DNA of 64,000 bases from Neofusicoccum parvum (lineage: Eukaryota > Ascomycota > Dothideomycetes > Botryosphaeriales > Botryosphaeriaceae), in the NCBI GenBank assembly GCA_020912385.1, contig CP087211.1, positions 744,001 to 808,000 of the forward strand. The letters are read 5' to 3'. Below, piece after piece: positions 34,258 through 44,455 of this stretch. How positions within the stretch are numbered: the first letter of the stretch is position 1; each line of letters begins with the position of its first letter. The position numbers and the translations under genes were made by a program. Under the pieces are notes generated by a model. The model searched no databases, had not been told where the DNA came from, and was given only the letters and a program-made list of their open reading frames with translations.

Positions 34258-35325
34258 ATGGCACCCTCTCTATCAAAGTATGCCCCCAAGTCCAAGTAAA
34301 TCGGCTCCCATGCTACTTGTCTACTAACCCCACCCCTTCTACAAAGCGGCCATGGAGCCAACACCGTCGCTCCACCTGACACCACGCTCGCGCCGGATGG
34401 TGACGTCGTCCTCCGCATGGACGATGGTTCTCAGTGTCTCGCCTCCTCGAACGCCCTTAGTATCGCCTCACCAGTCTTCCACGCCAACTTGCGTCAGCTC
34501 CTCGATGAAAGCCAAGCTAATTCCGCCAGCACACCCAAACATCTCGCTTTACCTGGTGATGATCCGAAAGCAATGAAAGTATTGCTTAGCCTGCTTCATC
34601 ATAGGCATGATCATAATGAAGCGGCAGACTTCAATGTTATGACGAATTTCACACTACTGCTGGAGAAATATGAACTCATCGAGGTGATGCGGCCGACAAC
34701 ACACAGGTGGTTAACGATGGCGACAACAGACAATGCCAATAGGGGCAACATGAGTATTCTGCTCAGTCTCTCAGGAAGATGCAACCATCCGGACTTGTTC
34801 CAGCGGTTCAGCAAGCAACTAATGGTCGAACATACAGGTAGCTTCTACCAACTGGAACTATCCGGCCAACTTGCTAGAGCTACCGCGACTGCTATGGCCG
34901 AGCGAGTGGCAAAGACAAGGCTTGAATTGTTTGGAGCTTTCTCCGCTTGCACTTCTGAGCATTTGATGGGCGCTTCCACTGTGGCTGGCTGCGTCCGAAC
35001 GCGCGAAGGAGGCTGCGCCAAGATACTCATGGCCAGGAGTTTCCGTCATTACAATGACATATTTTCCGCGGAATTCAGCCTTCAGAAAGTTATTGAATCG
35101 TTCGGAAACACCGCATTTGGAATCTTCTGGTCACGCTGGATGGACACCAACCGCATTTGCCAGGCATGCAAAGCCGTCCGGCCATGGAAGACTAGGCTGC
35201 AACAAAATCTTGAATCCGTAGCCTTGGAAATCAGAGATGAGTTGGAGGGACTCTGTCTTGACTGCATCACCGCTAGTCAGTATGACCCTTGTCGAATCCC
35301 ACATGACGACACGATAGAATGGTAG
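34258..35325 (+). CDS. BTB/POZ protein with C-terminal CLDC cysteine array, family member 3
   Basis: Two exons, 34258-34295 and 34347-35325, give 338 residues. Exon 1 is only 12 codons plus two bases (MAPSLSKYAPKS); the 51-nt intron has a textbook CTACTAAC branch site. Splicing joins it to a BTB domain, DGDVVLRMDDGSQCLASSNA then SPVFHANLRQLLDES. Starting at a later ATG would lose half the BTB fold. The middle carries C-x6-C plus the GCAKI type (CVRTREGGC), and the C terminus carries CQAC, 28 residues, CLDC, 8 residues, C-RIP-H. This member lacks the intron shared by members 2, 4 and 5 and has its own N-terminal one. It is the shortest intact member. Confidence 0.85.
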
Positions 35326-35693
35326 CGGCTTGAGAAACGGTCCCTACGGACAAAAGGAGAGACGCAGAGAAAATGAGTCCCCGACAGTGGACATCTGCAC
35401 AATTGGGAGGGGTGTAATCGAGCTTGAAAGAGCTTGTTTAACGTTGAAAGAAGAAATAGGCACTGTTTGGCTTGTCTATGACCTGGCTGGATGAGGCCAG
35501 GGTAAATCCAGACAAGAGATATCGTTGACGGTGCGGCTTAGCAATAGCTTGCATCAATAAGTATTCTGCCGCTTATTACTCAAGAACGTGTCCATTCTGG
35601 TGATGAAAGGCGGTAGTGCAATTCATTCACAGTCATTTCAAAATCATTGAGTTTATCCTTGTTTCCCTGGAGTGTGTCGTGAGTAATTGATCC

Positions 35694-35870
35694 AAGGATT
35701 ACTCGCTGGACTGGCTGGACGAAGAGGTGTTGGGACTGCTGACGGAAGATTTGACGCAGAAGCTGATGGAGATTGAAGGGCTGTGCCTGGACTGCGGTGG
35801 AAAGGAGGATGTTGATTGTCGCATTGATCTATGCCAAAGTCACTCGGAGCATCTACGAGAACTGAGCAAC
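35694..35870 (+). pseudogene. Decayed BTB-family gene, only the CLDC array left
   Basis: A frame of about 55 codons (from DYSLDWLDEEVLGL) carries MEIEGLCLDCGGKEDVDCRI followed by DLCQ. This matches the C-terminal array, and the CRIDLC ending is specifically like CRIDYC in member 4 rather than the C-RIP-H of others. No BTB domain or start lies upstream; a stop precedes the segment. The open frame runs on to 36005 into unrelated sequence. It is best read as a 3' remnant. Confidence 0.6.
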
Positions 35871-36051
35871 ATAGGCCAGATGGCAGATGGATTACTTGCG
35901 CGGGGGATAAGGCAGCAGGATGATCAGACATGGAACATTTTGTCGATACAAATACATCAAGGAAATCTACGTCTATCCTCCGCGGTTCTTGCTATGGAAC
36001 TCTAGTAAGGAACCCGCTCTCAACACCATCTAATTTTCATGTAACCATCCT

Positions 36052-36609
36052 CTACAATGCCTTTGTCATAATGTAGTCCGTCTGGACGACAGTCCCGATC
36101 ACAAAGTCATGCGAACCAACTTTCTTGTAGCCCCACGCCTCGTAAGCCTTCATTGCAGAGAAATTCTCTTCCCAAACTCCCAGCCACATGTTCTTGAAGC
36201 CCTGCTCCCTTGCCAAGTTTTCGATTGCTTTCCTGAGAAGACCGCCGATTCCCTTTCCGTGTGCGTTCGTATTGACATAGATCCGCTGGAGCTCGACGGT
36301 GTTCTCGAGATCATCGACACAAGGCTCACTGGTGCCACGAGTAAGGATTCCGAAGCCCAGAATTTCGCCATTCAGGCCGGTCGCGACAATGGTGTCTTTG
36401 TCCGGGTCTTCGAGGTCTTTGGTGATGGCTGCAGTAGAATAGTCCTTTTCCAGGTAGGCTGCTATCTCGTGTGGCTCAACGGAATGACCGAAGGTAGCAT
36501 TGAAGACCTTGCCACCGAGTATTGCGATTTCGGCAGCGTCGTTGATATCAGCATTGCGGATTTGAATGGGTTTCCGCTGCTCGTCGGTGCCGTTTGGTTG
36601 CTGCGCCAT
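36052..36609 (-). CDS. GNAT N-acetyltransferase, PaiA-like
   Basis: One exon, 185 residues from the ATG at 36609; an upstream GTG in frame is not a credible fungal start. The GNAT fold is shown by motif A, ELQRIYVNTNAHGKGIGGLL (106-125), with the acetyl-CoA loop GKGIG. The downstream segments KNMWLGVWEEN (139-149), SHDFVIGTVVQTDYIM (166-181) and the early FNATFG and AYLEKDY closely follow the pattern I know from Bacillus PaiA, a spermidine/polyamine N-acetyltransferase. The predicted reaction is acetyl transfer from acetyl-CoA to an amine, probably a polyamine, in the cytosol. The neighbour, read outward from a shared 700-base region, is PaiB-like, as in the bacterial paiAB operon. Generic GNAT function is near certain; the PaiA assignment is likely. 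Confidence 0.85.
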   Translation of the reverse strand: MAQQPNGTDEQRKPIQIRNADINDAAEIAILGGKVFNATFGHSVEPHEIAAYLEKDYSTAAITKDLEDPDKDTIVATGLNGEILGFGILTRGTSEPCVDDLENTVELQRIYVNTNAHGKGIGGLLRKAIENLAREQGFKNMWLGVWEENFSAMKAYEAWGYKKVGSHDFVIGTVVQTDYIMTKAL

Positions 36610-37307
36610 GATTGCGACCGGGGTGAAAATGAATGCGTTGGATTGCGGGATGTGGAGTGCAGAACGGCTTCCGAGGGAGATAAAACAGAGTGGATGCCGA
36701 GGATTGCGACACCTTCGGAGTAAAAACAAAGCAGCAGTGAGAGACACCTGTCATGGCGGACCTTCGAGAAACAGCTAGAAGCAAGCTAAGGCAGTTCCGC
36801 GGAGTTACGTAAATCAACCCCGGCTGGGTTTGACTGGTTGCGCTGTAGACAACTGCCCGAAGACGCTCGAGTAATACCGACATTGTAAGTTGCAGGCCGC
36901 GCCGAATTACCAAATTCGGAACGGGCACGCCCTATGACTGACAAGCAAGGTGCCGGCGGATTCACGACAGTTTTGCCCGAGTCTTAAGCGTTAGTGTGAT
37001 GCTACCGAAGGGACAAAGCAGGCTGTTGAGCAAGTCCTTTTCGGTGCAAGCACTCAGCGGCCTGGCACTAGGACATGTCGCCGCAATGGCATGCGCGTGC
37101 GATGCTGCCGGTGGAGTGCATTCGCCGGCCGCCGTTGACGCTCCACCTGTGAGCTTGATTCGGCAGCTGGATCCGAGATAGCGGGGTGCCCGCCCACTGT
37201 TGACGAACCACAACGACGCTATTTTAATCCGTGGCAGCACGCCGTGTGTCCGAACCTCCCCTCCCACACTGGCTTCTCTCGCCATCTCTGCCGTTGCTGC
37301 CGCCGCC
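36610..37307. promoter_or_regulatory. Shared upstream region of the PaiA-like and PaiB-like genes
   Basis: About 700 bases between two outward-facing start codons. No coding frame is supported. It would allow joint control of the pair. Confidence 0.5.
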
Positions 37308-38045
37308 ATGTATCTCCGCGCTGCCCACGCCGAACGCCACATCCCGTCCCTCCGCGCCTTCATCCGCGCCAATCCGTTGGGCATCTTCACCACCGCCATC
37401 GACTCGCCCTCTTTTCCTTTCCTCCAGTCCAGCCACATTCCGTGGATCCTCGATGTCGAGAACGACGACAGCGAGACAGAGCTCGGCGTTCTGCGCGGGC
37501 ACATGGCACGAGCGAACCCGCAGGCCAAGGCTCTGATGGAGCACCTGAAGTCCGAGAATGGCGACAGCGACCTCCCCCAGACGCTCACCCGGGACGTCAT
37601 GATCCTCTTCAACGGCCCGGCACACCACTACGTCACCCCCAAGTTCTACGTCGAGACGAAGCCAGAAACCGGCAAGGTCGTGCCGACCTGGAACTACTCT
37701 GCCGTGCAGGCCTACGGGAAGTTGACCGTCTACTGCAACAGCAAAGCCCAGTCCACCAGCGATTTCCTCGACAAGCAGATCTCGGAGCTGTCGCATCAGT
37801 CCGAAACCCGGATCATGGGGTACGAGAAGCCGTGGAAGGTGGATGACGCTCCTTCGTCCTTTGTTGACGCTTTGAAGAAAGCCATCATCGGCATAGAGAT
37901 CGAGATCACCGACCTGGGAGGAAAGTGGAAGATGAGTCAGGAAATGAAAGAGGGTGACCGGCAGGGCGTCATCAATGGGTTCGAAGCGCTGGGCTCTGAG
38001 GAGGGAAGGAAGATAGCAGAGACGGTAAGGGAGAGGAACAGGTAA
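37308..38045 (+). CDS. PaiB-like FMN-binding protein
   Basis: One exon, 245 residues from the first ATG in frame at 37308; the frame is open further 5' but without ATG. Family signatures in order are MYLRAAHAERHIP (1-13), the loop RANPLGIFTTAID, FPFLQSSHIPWILD, LRGHMARANPQAK, MILFNGPAHHYVTPKFYVE, and VPTWNYSAVQAYGKL. These are characteristic of the PaiB/FMN-binding split-barrel family. In Bacillus, PaiB is annotated as a negative regulator of protease synthesis and sporulation; a redox or FMN role is inferred from the fold, and fungal function is unknown. No DNA-binding domain is visible. It is divergent from the PaiA-like gene. Confidence 0.9.
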   Translation: MYLRAAHAERHIPSLRAFIRANPLGIFTTAIDSPSFPFLQSSHIPWILDVENDDSETELGVLRGHMARANPQAKALMEHLKSENGDSDLPQTLTRDVMILFNGPAHHYVTPKFYVETKPETGKVVPTWNYSAVQAYGKLTVYCNSKAQSTSDFLDKQISELSHQSETRIMGYEKPWKVDDAPSSFVDALKKAIIGIEIEITDLGGKWKMSQEMKEGDRQGVINGFEALGSEEGRKIAETVRERNR

Positions 38046-38597
38046 CGCCTTTCAAACAACCTCTCGGTTTGGCGTTCACGTAGGAGATTCTTGATCATCA
38101 TCCAGATAGCTTGGTTAATTTTTCCTTTTTTTTCTCTTCATTTTGGCATTGAGAAACGGCGAAAAGAGCATGCACTAGATGATAGAGCGCATGAGACTAA
38201 AATCAGTCATATTTCTTGATCAACCCATGGTTTCGACTGTGTCTGCGCATGTTAGCCAATGCGGAAAATGTGCTTCTATAATCGGCATGCCGTAATAGTA
38301 TGCACGAAACATATGGTTCAATGTCTCGACGGGGGTTCCTTCCGAACGGGGGCTAGACTCTGCCGCTTTAAAGGAGAGCGAGCAACAGATAATATGTAGT
38401 TTCAATTAGTATCAATCAATAAAACCCTTCATGCGTCATGATATTCTGGAGAAAAACTCGTGCACATTAAATGTTCCGTGTGTTCACCCGCAATTGATGT
38501 TCAAAAACTTCGCAGAATCACCTCAGCCCTTATCAGACTACGCCATGCCCAGTACCAGCTTTCTTTCACGTACCCTGTCAAATATTTGAAGGTTCTT
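38046..38597. other. Intergenic, convergent 3' ends
   Basis: About 550 AT-rich bases between the PaiB-like stop and the P450 stop. No gene seen. Confidence 0.5.
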
Positions 38598-40627
38598 TTA
38601 CTCGAGAATGTTCCTTCTCCGGATGACCACATAAAATGGTTTAAGACCAACAAGGCCCCTACACAAGTAAGCTTCTTATCTCCTTCAATTATGCTATGCA
38701 CTTACATAAAGGATTCTTGCGGGAGTTTATTCGGATCTGCTAGGCGAATATCGAAATGCATGAATAACGTTGGGAGCACCTGTATACGGACGGGGTTTTA
38801 GCAAACCCGAACCGTTGCTGCTCACAGAAAATGCCATACCTTGCTCATTTCAAGCATAGCAATGTCTTGAGTTCAGCATGTCAGCACAGTTGATAGCCCT
38901 TTGTTTTGTCAAGATCATACTTACTCTTTCCGATGCACGTCCTTGAACCCCCACCAAAGACAAAGGAGTACCGATCTACAAGAGGCCAGTCAGCAACTTG
39001 ATCCCTCCAAAGCGGTTTGTCCACCGGGCATAGACTTACGCATATCGTGCTTCTTTTCTTCGTCCAACCATCGGTCCGGCCGGAAATCCTCCGCATCCTC
39101 TCCATAGATGCTCTTATTCCTGTGCAACACCCACGGCGACGTTCCTACCTCATACTACTCCAGAAGTCAGCCACTCGGCCACTCTCGGCACACACCCTCC
39201 ACACTCCACTTACCCCTCCCGGCACGAAATGCCCCTCAAACCTCAACCCCTCCTCAGGCACCACCCTCGCCATCAGCCCGCCCACCGCCGGGTGCAACCG
39301 CATCCCCTCCAAAATCGCCGCCTGCAGATACGGCCACCGCTCGGCCTGGGCCTGCGTCACGACGCCCTCCCCATCAACCTCCCCACTCCGCACCTTCTCC
39401 CGCAGCTCCTCCAGCAGCCTCTCCAGCGCGGCCGGCGTCCGCAGCAGGTGGTACACGATGGACGACAGCGACGCGCTCGTCGTGTCGCTGCCGGCGACCA
39501 CGTTGCTGGTCAGCATGAACCCGACGTCGACCTCGGTCAGCGCGGGCTTGGCGCGGTGGGCGGCGAGCAGCTTGCTCAGGATGTCGCCGGCGTGGCCGTC
39601 GTCGTCGCCGCCGTCGCGGTCCTGCCGCGCCGCCACCTGCCGCACCGTGAAGTCGTGCAGCGCGCCGTTGCGCGCGGTCACGGCCAGGAGGTTGCCGAAG
39701 CAGGGCGCGACGAGCCGCTGGTGCAGACGGTACACCCACGGCACCTCGCCCACCCAGGCGCCCGACGAGAGCGCGGCGGCGATGCGCGCGAAGATGCCCG
39801 AGTCTGACACGGCGTCGATGTAGCCGAAGCGGCGGGCGAAGGAGACTTCGCCGATGACGTCTGCGGAGGGGTGAGCGGGTTGGGGTGGAGGGAAGAGGGA
39901 TGGGGGACGTACCGAAGGCGAAGAGTTGGATGAGGTAGGCGAAGTCGATGGTTTGGCCTTTGGACCCGATCTCCTCCAGCTTGTCGAGGAAGACGTTGAT
40001 GGTGGTGTCGACGTAGGGTTCTAGGCTCTTCATCGTGTCCATAGTGTAGGCGCGGCTGACCAGGCGGCGTTGCTGGCCATGGATCTGCTCGTTGGGCTCG
40101 GCGAAGAGGTCGAAGGGGCGCTTGCCTTTGAACGGAGAGTACATTTCACCTTTCACGAAGTTGTGTCCAGCACCTGTAGTTGGTAAAGCGGATTAGAGAC
40201 ACACCGGCTAATCATTCCTCTACTTTCATCAGCAGACGGAAAGAGGTGGCTTCGTACTGTAAATGACCTTGAATCCTTCAGGCGATGCAATGCTCCTGTT
40301 GCAAATAACGTTGTGTTAGCCAAGCGGTGGGTCCATTTCATTCCCATCCCAGTCGATTTGAATCTCTTACAGTTTGTTGGGCTTGACCCGCACGATCTCC
40401 CCATATTTCTCGTGTAGGTAAATCAGGCGGCGGTGAAGATCAACTTGAGCTGATTGATATGCATACCACACGTCCGTGAGGCTGGCCCAGAACGGCCCAG
40501 GGTACTTTGCAAGGGGCGAGAGGAAGCGCTGGTAGATGCAGTAAGCAAAAAGCATCAAGAGACTGCCAGCAAGGCCAAGCGCGAGCAGGTTCTGCCCTGT
40601 GGCGTTTGTTTGGAGTTCGAGAAGCAT
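38598..40627 (-). CDS. Cytochrome P450 monooxygenase
   Basis: Nine exons (40371-40627, 40258-40295, 39913-40173, 39214-39860, 39040-39148, 38925-38975, 38840-38865, 38706-38779, 38598-38658) join in phase to 507 residues, the normal P450 length. Introns are 47-84 nt. An N-terminal membrane anchor (LLALGLAGSLLMLFAYCIY) is followed by YPGPFWA, then the I helix AGSDTTSAS, the ExxR motif in LEGMR, the PERF-like FRPDRW, and the heme loop FGGGSRTCIGK with Cys451. The end, GLVGLKPFYVVI plus basics, is typical. It resembles the pisatin demethylase/benzoate-hydroxylase-like group of fungal P450s; the substrate is not predictable. An ATG 42 codons upstream (40753) is in frame, but 40627 places the anchor correctly. 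No biosynthetic backbone gene is nearby, so a detoxification role is as likely as a pathway role. Confidence 0.9.
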
Positions 40628-41576
40628 GTTGAATACGCCGAGAGCTGTGGTTAGCCCGCGGCGTTCGCAGTCTTTGGGGTAGGAAGATAGGTTCAAATGT
40701 TGCAACGCGAGAGATTTCCGCTCTGCGCCAGATGAGCACCTTTGCGCCACCATATCTTGTTTTATACCTCGAACGAATAGGCGCGGCCCTGGGCTGATCT
40801 ACCCGCTTCGGCCGAAGCTTGTTTTCTTCCCCGCGGATATAGACTACCCGTCTCCACACTACCCCTCATATGCAATAGCTCATAGCCGATAGCCGAACCT
40901 TATTAGGATAGAGGAGTGTCGGTCTTCTGTAGCGAGACTCCATCGCCTCCCGCTATGGGGCCTAGCTGCCTTCAACTGCTGGAGTCCAGATAATATTTGG
41001 GATTGATAAATTCCTCCAAAGTTACCGACAGGATGAGCGGTAGGGCGAAGGCAGAGAGCACGCGCAGCTTTGGAAGGCGCATGAGTGAAACCAAAAGCTC
41101 CGAGTTTCGCACAGTCCTCCAGCTGTTTCGAGAATAACAACCCACTTGCACGCGCATATATTTTGTCCAAGCACCAGTACAGGGATATCCAGATCAGAAA
41201 GCCGAAAGCCGATTTTGTGCCACTGGACTGCCGATCAGAAGCGCTGGGACGACTATGCATACTTGGGCTGTAGGACTAAATGACCACAGCGATTAGCCCT
41301 GATATCACCGCATGCACGTCCTGCGACAACGTCATATTTGATCCATGGGTGGCTCGTCACCGCTAGTCGACTTTGTCCATTCGGAAAGCCTGCCTTCCGT
41401 TGGTCGCCTTCACTTTTGTCAATTACTAAATTGGGTTAGTTCCTCGCGTAGCGATTCGAGCTCGACCTTGCCACCATGTTTTGCGGCTCTTCTTGATGAA
41501 TTCATTATACACGCTCCCGAATCATATCCCGCGCAACGCCAACTTTCCAACTCACACAAAGCACTGGCCGGCCACG
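40628..41576. other. Divergent region between P450 and BTB member 4
   Basis: About 950 bases with two outward starts. Frames present are short and unsupported. Expected promoters only. Confidence 0.45.
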
Positions 41577-42811
41577 ATGAGCGGCAAAAACCCCGGCAAT
41601 AATAGCACTATTGGGTGGACGCCGATTGACGACACCGATGACGATCTCTTTCATTCGGCGCCCCCCGGACTTACGCGCGCAACTGTCTCCGACGACCACA
41701 TCGGTCCCATACCTTTAGTCGACGTCGACCTCAAGCTGAACGATGGCACCCACGTTGTCATCAACTACGGCATCATCAAGACGGCCTCCACCGTCTTTCG
41801 GGATATGCTGCTGCCCTTCTATGGAGGACGTCCTCATTTATACCTCCCGGATGACGACCCGAAGGCCATGCTCGCCATTCTCAAGGTTCTACACTACAAA
41901 TGGCCGGTCGATGCTCTCCCCTCACCCGCAGTCTTCGCGGAGATCGCCCATCTCGTCCACAAGTACAAGATGAAGGAATCTATGGCTTTCGCCATCTCTA
42001 CCTGGCTTGAAAAGTTTATCCAGGATGCTTGGGACAAAGACTTCCGAGATACCGCCCACCGGAATCTCTTCGCCATCTGCCTCCTACTGGACAGCCCGGG
42101 CAACTTCGAGAAGGTCAGCCGCGGCTTGATTCATGACTATGGAGGATCCATCGAGGATATGGGAGATATCCGCATGCCCGATTCGATACGCGGGAAATCT
42201 CAAGGTAAAGCGGACCATGGAACCTGTATGCTGCGCGATTGTAGCTGACGAGGTTGACAGCCGTGGCCGCACTGGATCTGAAGAGGTCGAAGGCGGCAGA
42301 CACGCTCAGGAAGATGGTCGACGAGAAAGTTCTCCGTTGGCTTGCCACCCGCGCGCACCACTCCCCCGTTCCTAGCTGCCAGACTCCAGGCCAGTGCATC
42401 GCAAAATTCACCGCCGCGTTCAAGCACGACCTGCACGGCATCCACGCACAGAACGATCACCGTAGCATTGCCTCTCAACTTCACTACTGGGGTCACGGAA
42501 AGGACAGTACCGATGCCCCGCGGGAGATCTTCGCGGAGAGGTTTCCATGCTGGGCGTTGAAGGTGGGGCTTTGTGACTTCTGTGCCGATGCCTCGGATCT
42601 TGAGAGGGAACTCATACCCGAGATTGGCAAGGCTGTGCTAGAATGGAAGTTGTGGTTCCAGGACAGTTGCACCGGCGTGTGTCTCGATTGCGTCAAGAGG
42701 AATGGGAGCGACACCGGTCGTCGTTGTCGTATCGACTACTGTGACAGCATTACCCGGGAGTCCGAGCAGTCTGAGGAAGTAGATGGTCCTGATGATTCCA
42801 AGAATTCTTGA
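41577..42811 (+). CDS. BTB/POZ protein with C-terminal cysteine array, family member 4
   Basis: Two exons, 41577-42204 and 42261-42811 (56-nt intron, phase 1), give 392 residues. The ATG at 41577 (MSGKNPGNN) is preferred to an in-frame upstream Met because it matches the paralogues. The BTB core includes VDVDLKLNDGTHVVINYGII, STVFRDMLLPFYGG and LPDDDPKAMLAILKVLHY. The central C-x5-C is CQTPGQC. The C-terminal array is CDFC, 32 residues, CLDC, 11 residues, then CRIDYC: the final C-x3-H of the other members is replaced by C-x4-C, so a ligand swap is possible if the site binds metal. The intron sits where it does in members 2 and 5. The C-terminal tail is acidic. Confidence 0.88.
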
Positions 42812-44455
42812 GAGCCGCAGACTTTCCGCTCCACCTTTGCAGGAGCGGAAACCAGATCACCGCGTTTTGTGCAATCGATCTCTGGAAGAATTACACGGAC
42901 AGCCGGGCCAAAAGGATGCTGAGATAGAAGGAAGTACGGGAGTATAGGACAGAAGAAGCACGGAGCTTACACGCGGACCTGGAAGAGAGCGTGTGGAACA
43001 TCCAAAGGAAGACGGTACATACTAGGACTGACAAAATTACCTCTCATGAATTCCCCGACCTCTACATCACCCTGCACTGCTCGTTCATTCTTCTCCGTGG
43101 TTTCTGATCAACTATATGCAAAAGAACACAGAGCTCATCAGAGTATTCAGAAATGGCTGTCAAGGAAAGCAGGAATGCAGTCGCTTAAGCGTCCTGAGTC
43201 CTCTTCTGCCAGTTTGGGCGGCGGAGTGGATATGGAAGTTTCCGGCAGCAAGCGGCTCGTGGTTCGTAAAATGAGGATGTAGACACAATGCGGCTTTACG
43301 AACCTTCCGGATGTGCTGTTTCTTTGGTACCCTTTGAATGCCAAGTTCTTTCTTTAGCCAAATTTACGCGCCCGCAAAGCATCCGTTGGAGGTGATTGGG
43401 CCCCGTACCGTGGGTCAGTCTCGTGTGACACCGACTCGGATTTGCCCTTCGTCTTTTGCCGCACCTCCCCCACCATCTCTTGGACATTACCTCTACCAAC
43501 CCACGGCCCGCTATACCAGCGACGAATGTTCAGATGCTATGGTCGCTATCCTTAGGGTACTGCACCATGAAGATCTGCAGGCCATATTGGTGCGAGTGAA
43601 GAATTCACAGTTCTTCGGCAGAACAATCAATCCTGTCCGCAACTATCGTGTGTACGGAGGAACACTGTAGAGTCTTAGCTTCCCCGCAAGGAATAGGGAC
43701 ACCAGCTATACTTTGCCATTGGTGCCTGCTAAAGCGGGGCTTTCAAGACTAACCGCTTAAAACTCTGTGGAATTTTTGCAATCCACGTTGCCTTTTGCGT
43801 AAGAGATGCGGCACTAATTGCCGAGTACAGTCACACTAAGTCATTGACGTGCAACTTGATCTTGTACCACCGCGGATCTTCTTTAGAAGCTTAGGGATAA
43901 ATGTGGTGTTGTACCTGTCGAGATGCTGTTGATTATGGAGGAGCGCAGGTCCAAGGACCGGATGTCCGGACCGCAAAGTGTAGTGAGAAGAGCGTTCCAC
44001 CTATCCTGGTAAGTGTTTCAACTTCTTATGAAGGGGGACACGAGTTGCAGTGATTCTGTCAGCCCGATCACGTGTTTTGTTTGCTTTTCATACACGCGTT
44101 CTTTCTTTGCTTTTCTCGCAACACCGAACACCTACCCCTACACATCTCATTTACCCCATTCATGCGTATTTCCGTAAATCCGATTATCACACGTACATAG
44201 AAGGCCTTCATAGCAACAATGAGAGACAGAGCGGCGTCTTACTTTCTCGCACCGTTCGACAGATTCCGCACCCGAACTCGTACCTCGCCACGTGTTCACT
44301 GTTTTGGTGAATGTTCAATCTTCACTGGGGCCTTTCCGCTTGTGGACACAAGCGCCCGCGGCTATAGTCCCATAGCTCAGCTCCGACCCTCCTCCGCACC
44401 TCACCCTCGCTCCGCCCCACCAACCTCTCAAGCCATCCTCTGCGCAACCAACACC
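42812..44455. other. Spacer with a BTB-family relic, otherwise no gene
   Basis: About 1.6 kb, holding a remnant described separately near 43.5 kb. Other frames are short. The last few hundred bases precede BTB member 5. Confidence 0.45.
43500..43640 (+). pseudogene. Decayed BTB-family gene, end of BTB core only
   Basis: Within a frame ending at 43670 the segment DECSDAMVAILRVLHHEDLQ corresponds to DDDPKAMLAILKVLHY in member 4. Neither the start of the BTB fold nor the cysteine array is recognisable around it. The match is short, so this is the weakest of the three relics; its position inside the BTB cluster supports it. Confidence 0.42.

Noticed and set aside
36610..36747. Upstream start of the GNAT gene giving a mitochondrial-like leader
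   Set aside because: The upstream start would be GTG; the first ATG is at 36609, and the family starts there.
40628..40753. Earlier in-frame ATG of the P450
   Set aside because: It would put 42 polar residues before the membrane anchor, which is unusual for microsomal P450s. Kept only as an alternative.
44219..44455. Longer N terminus of BTB member 5
   Set aside because: The added part looks like leader sequence and has no counterpart in the paralogues; the ATG at 44456 has a better context.
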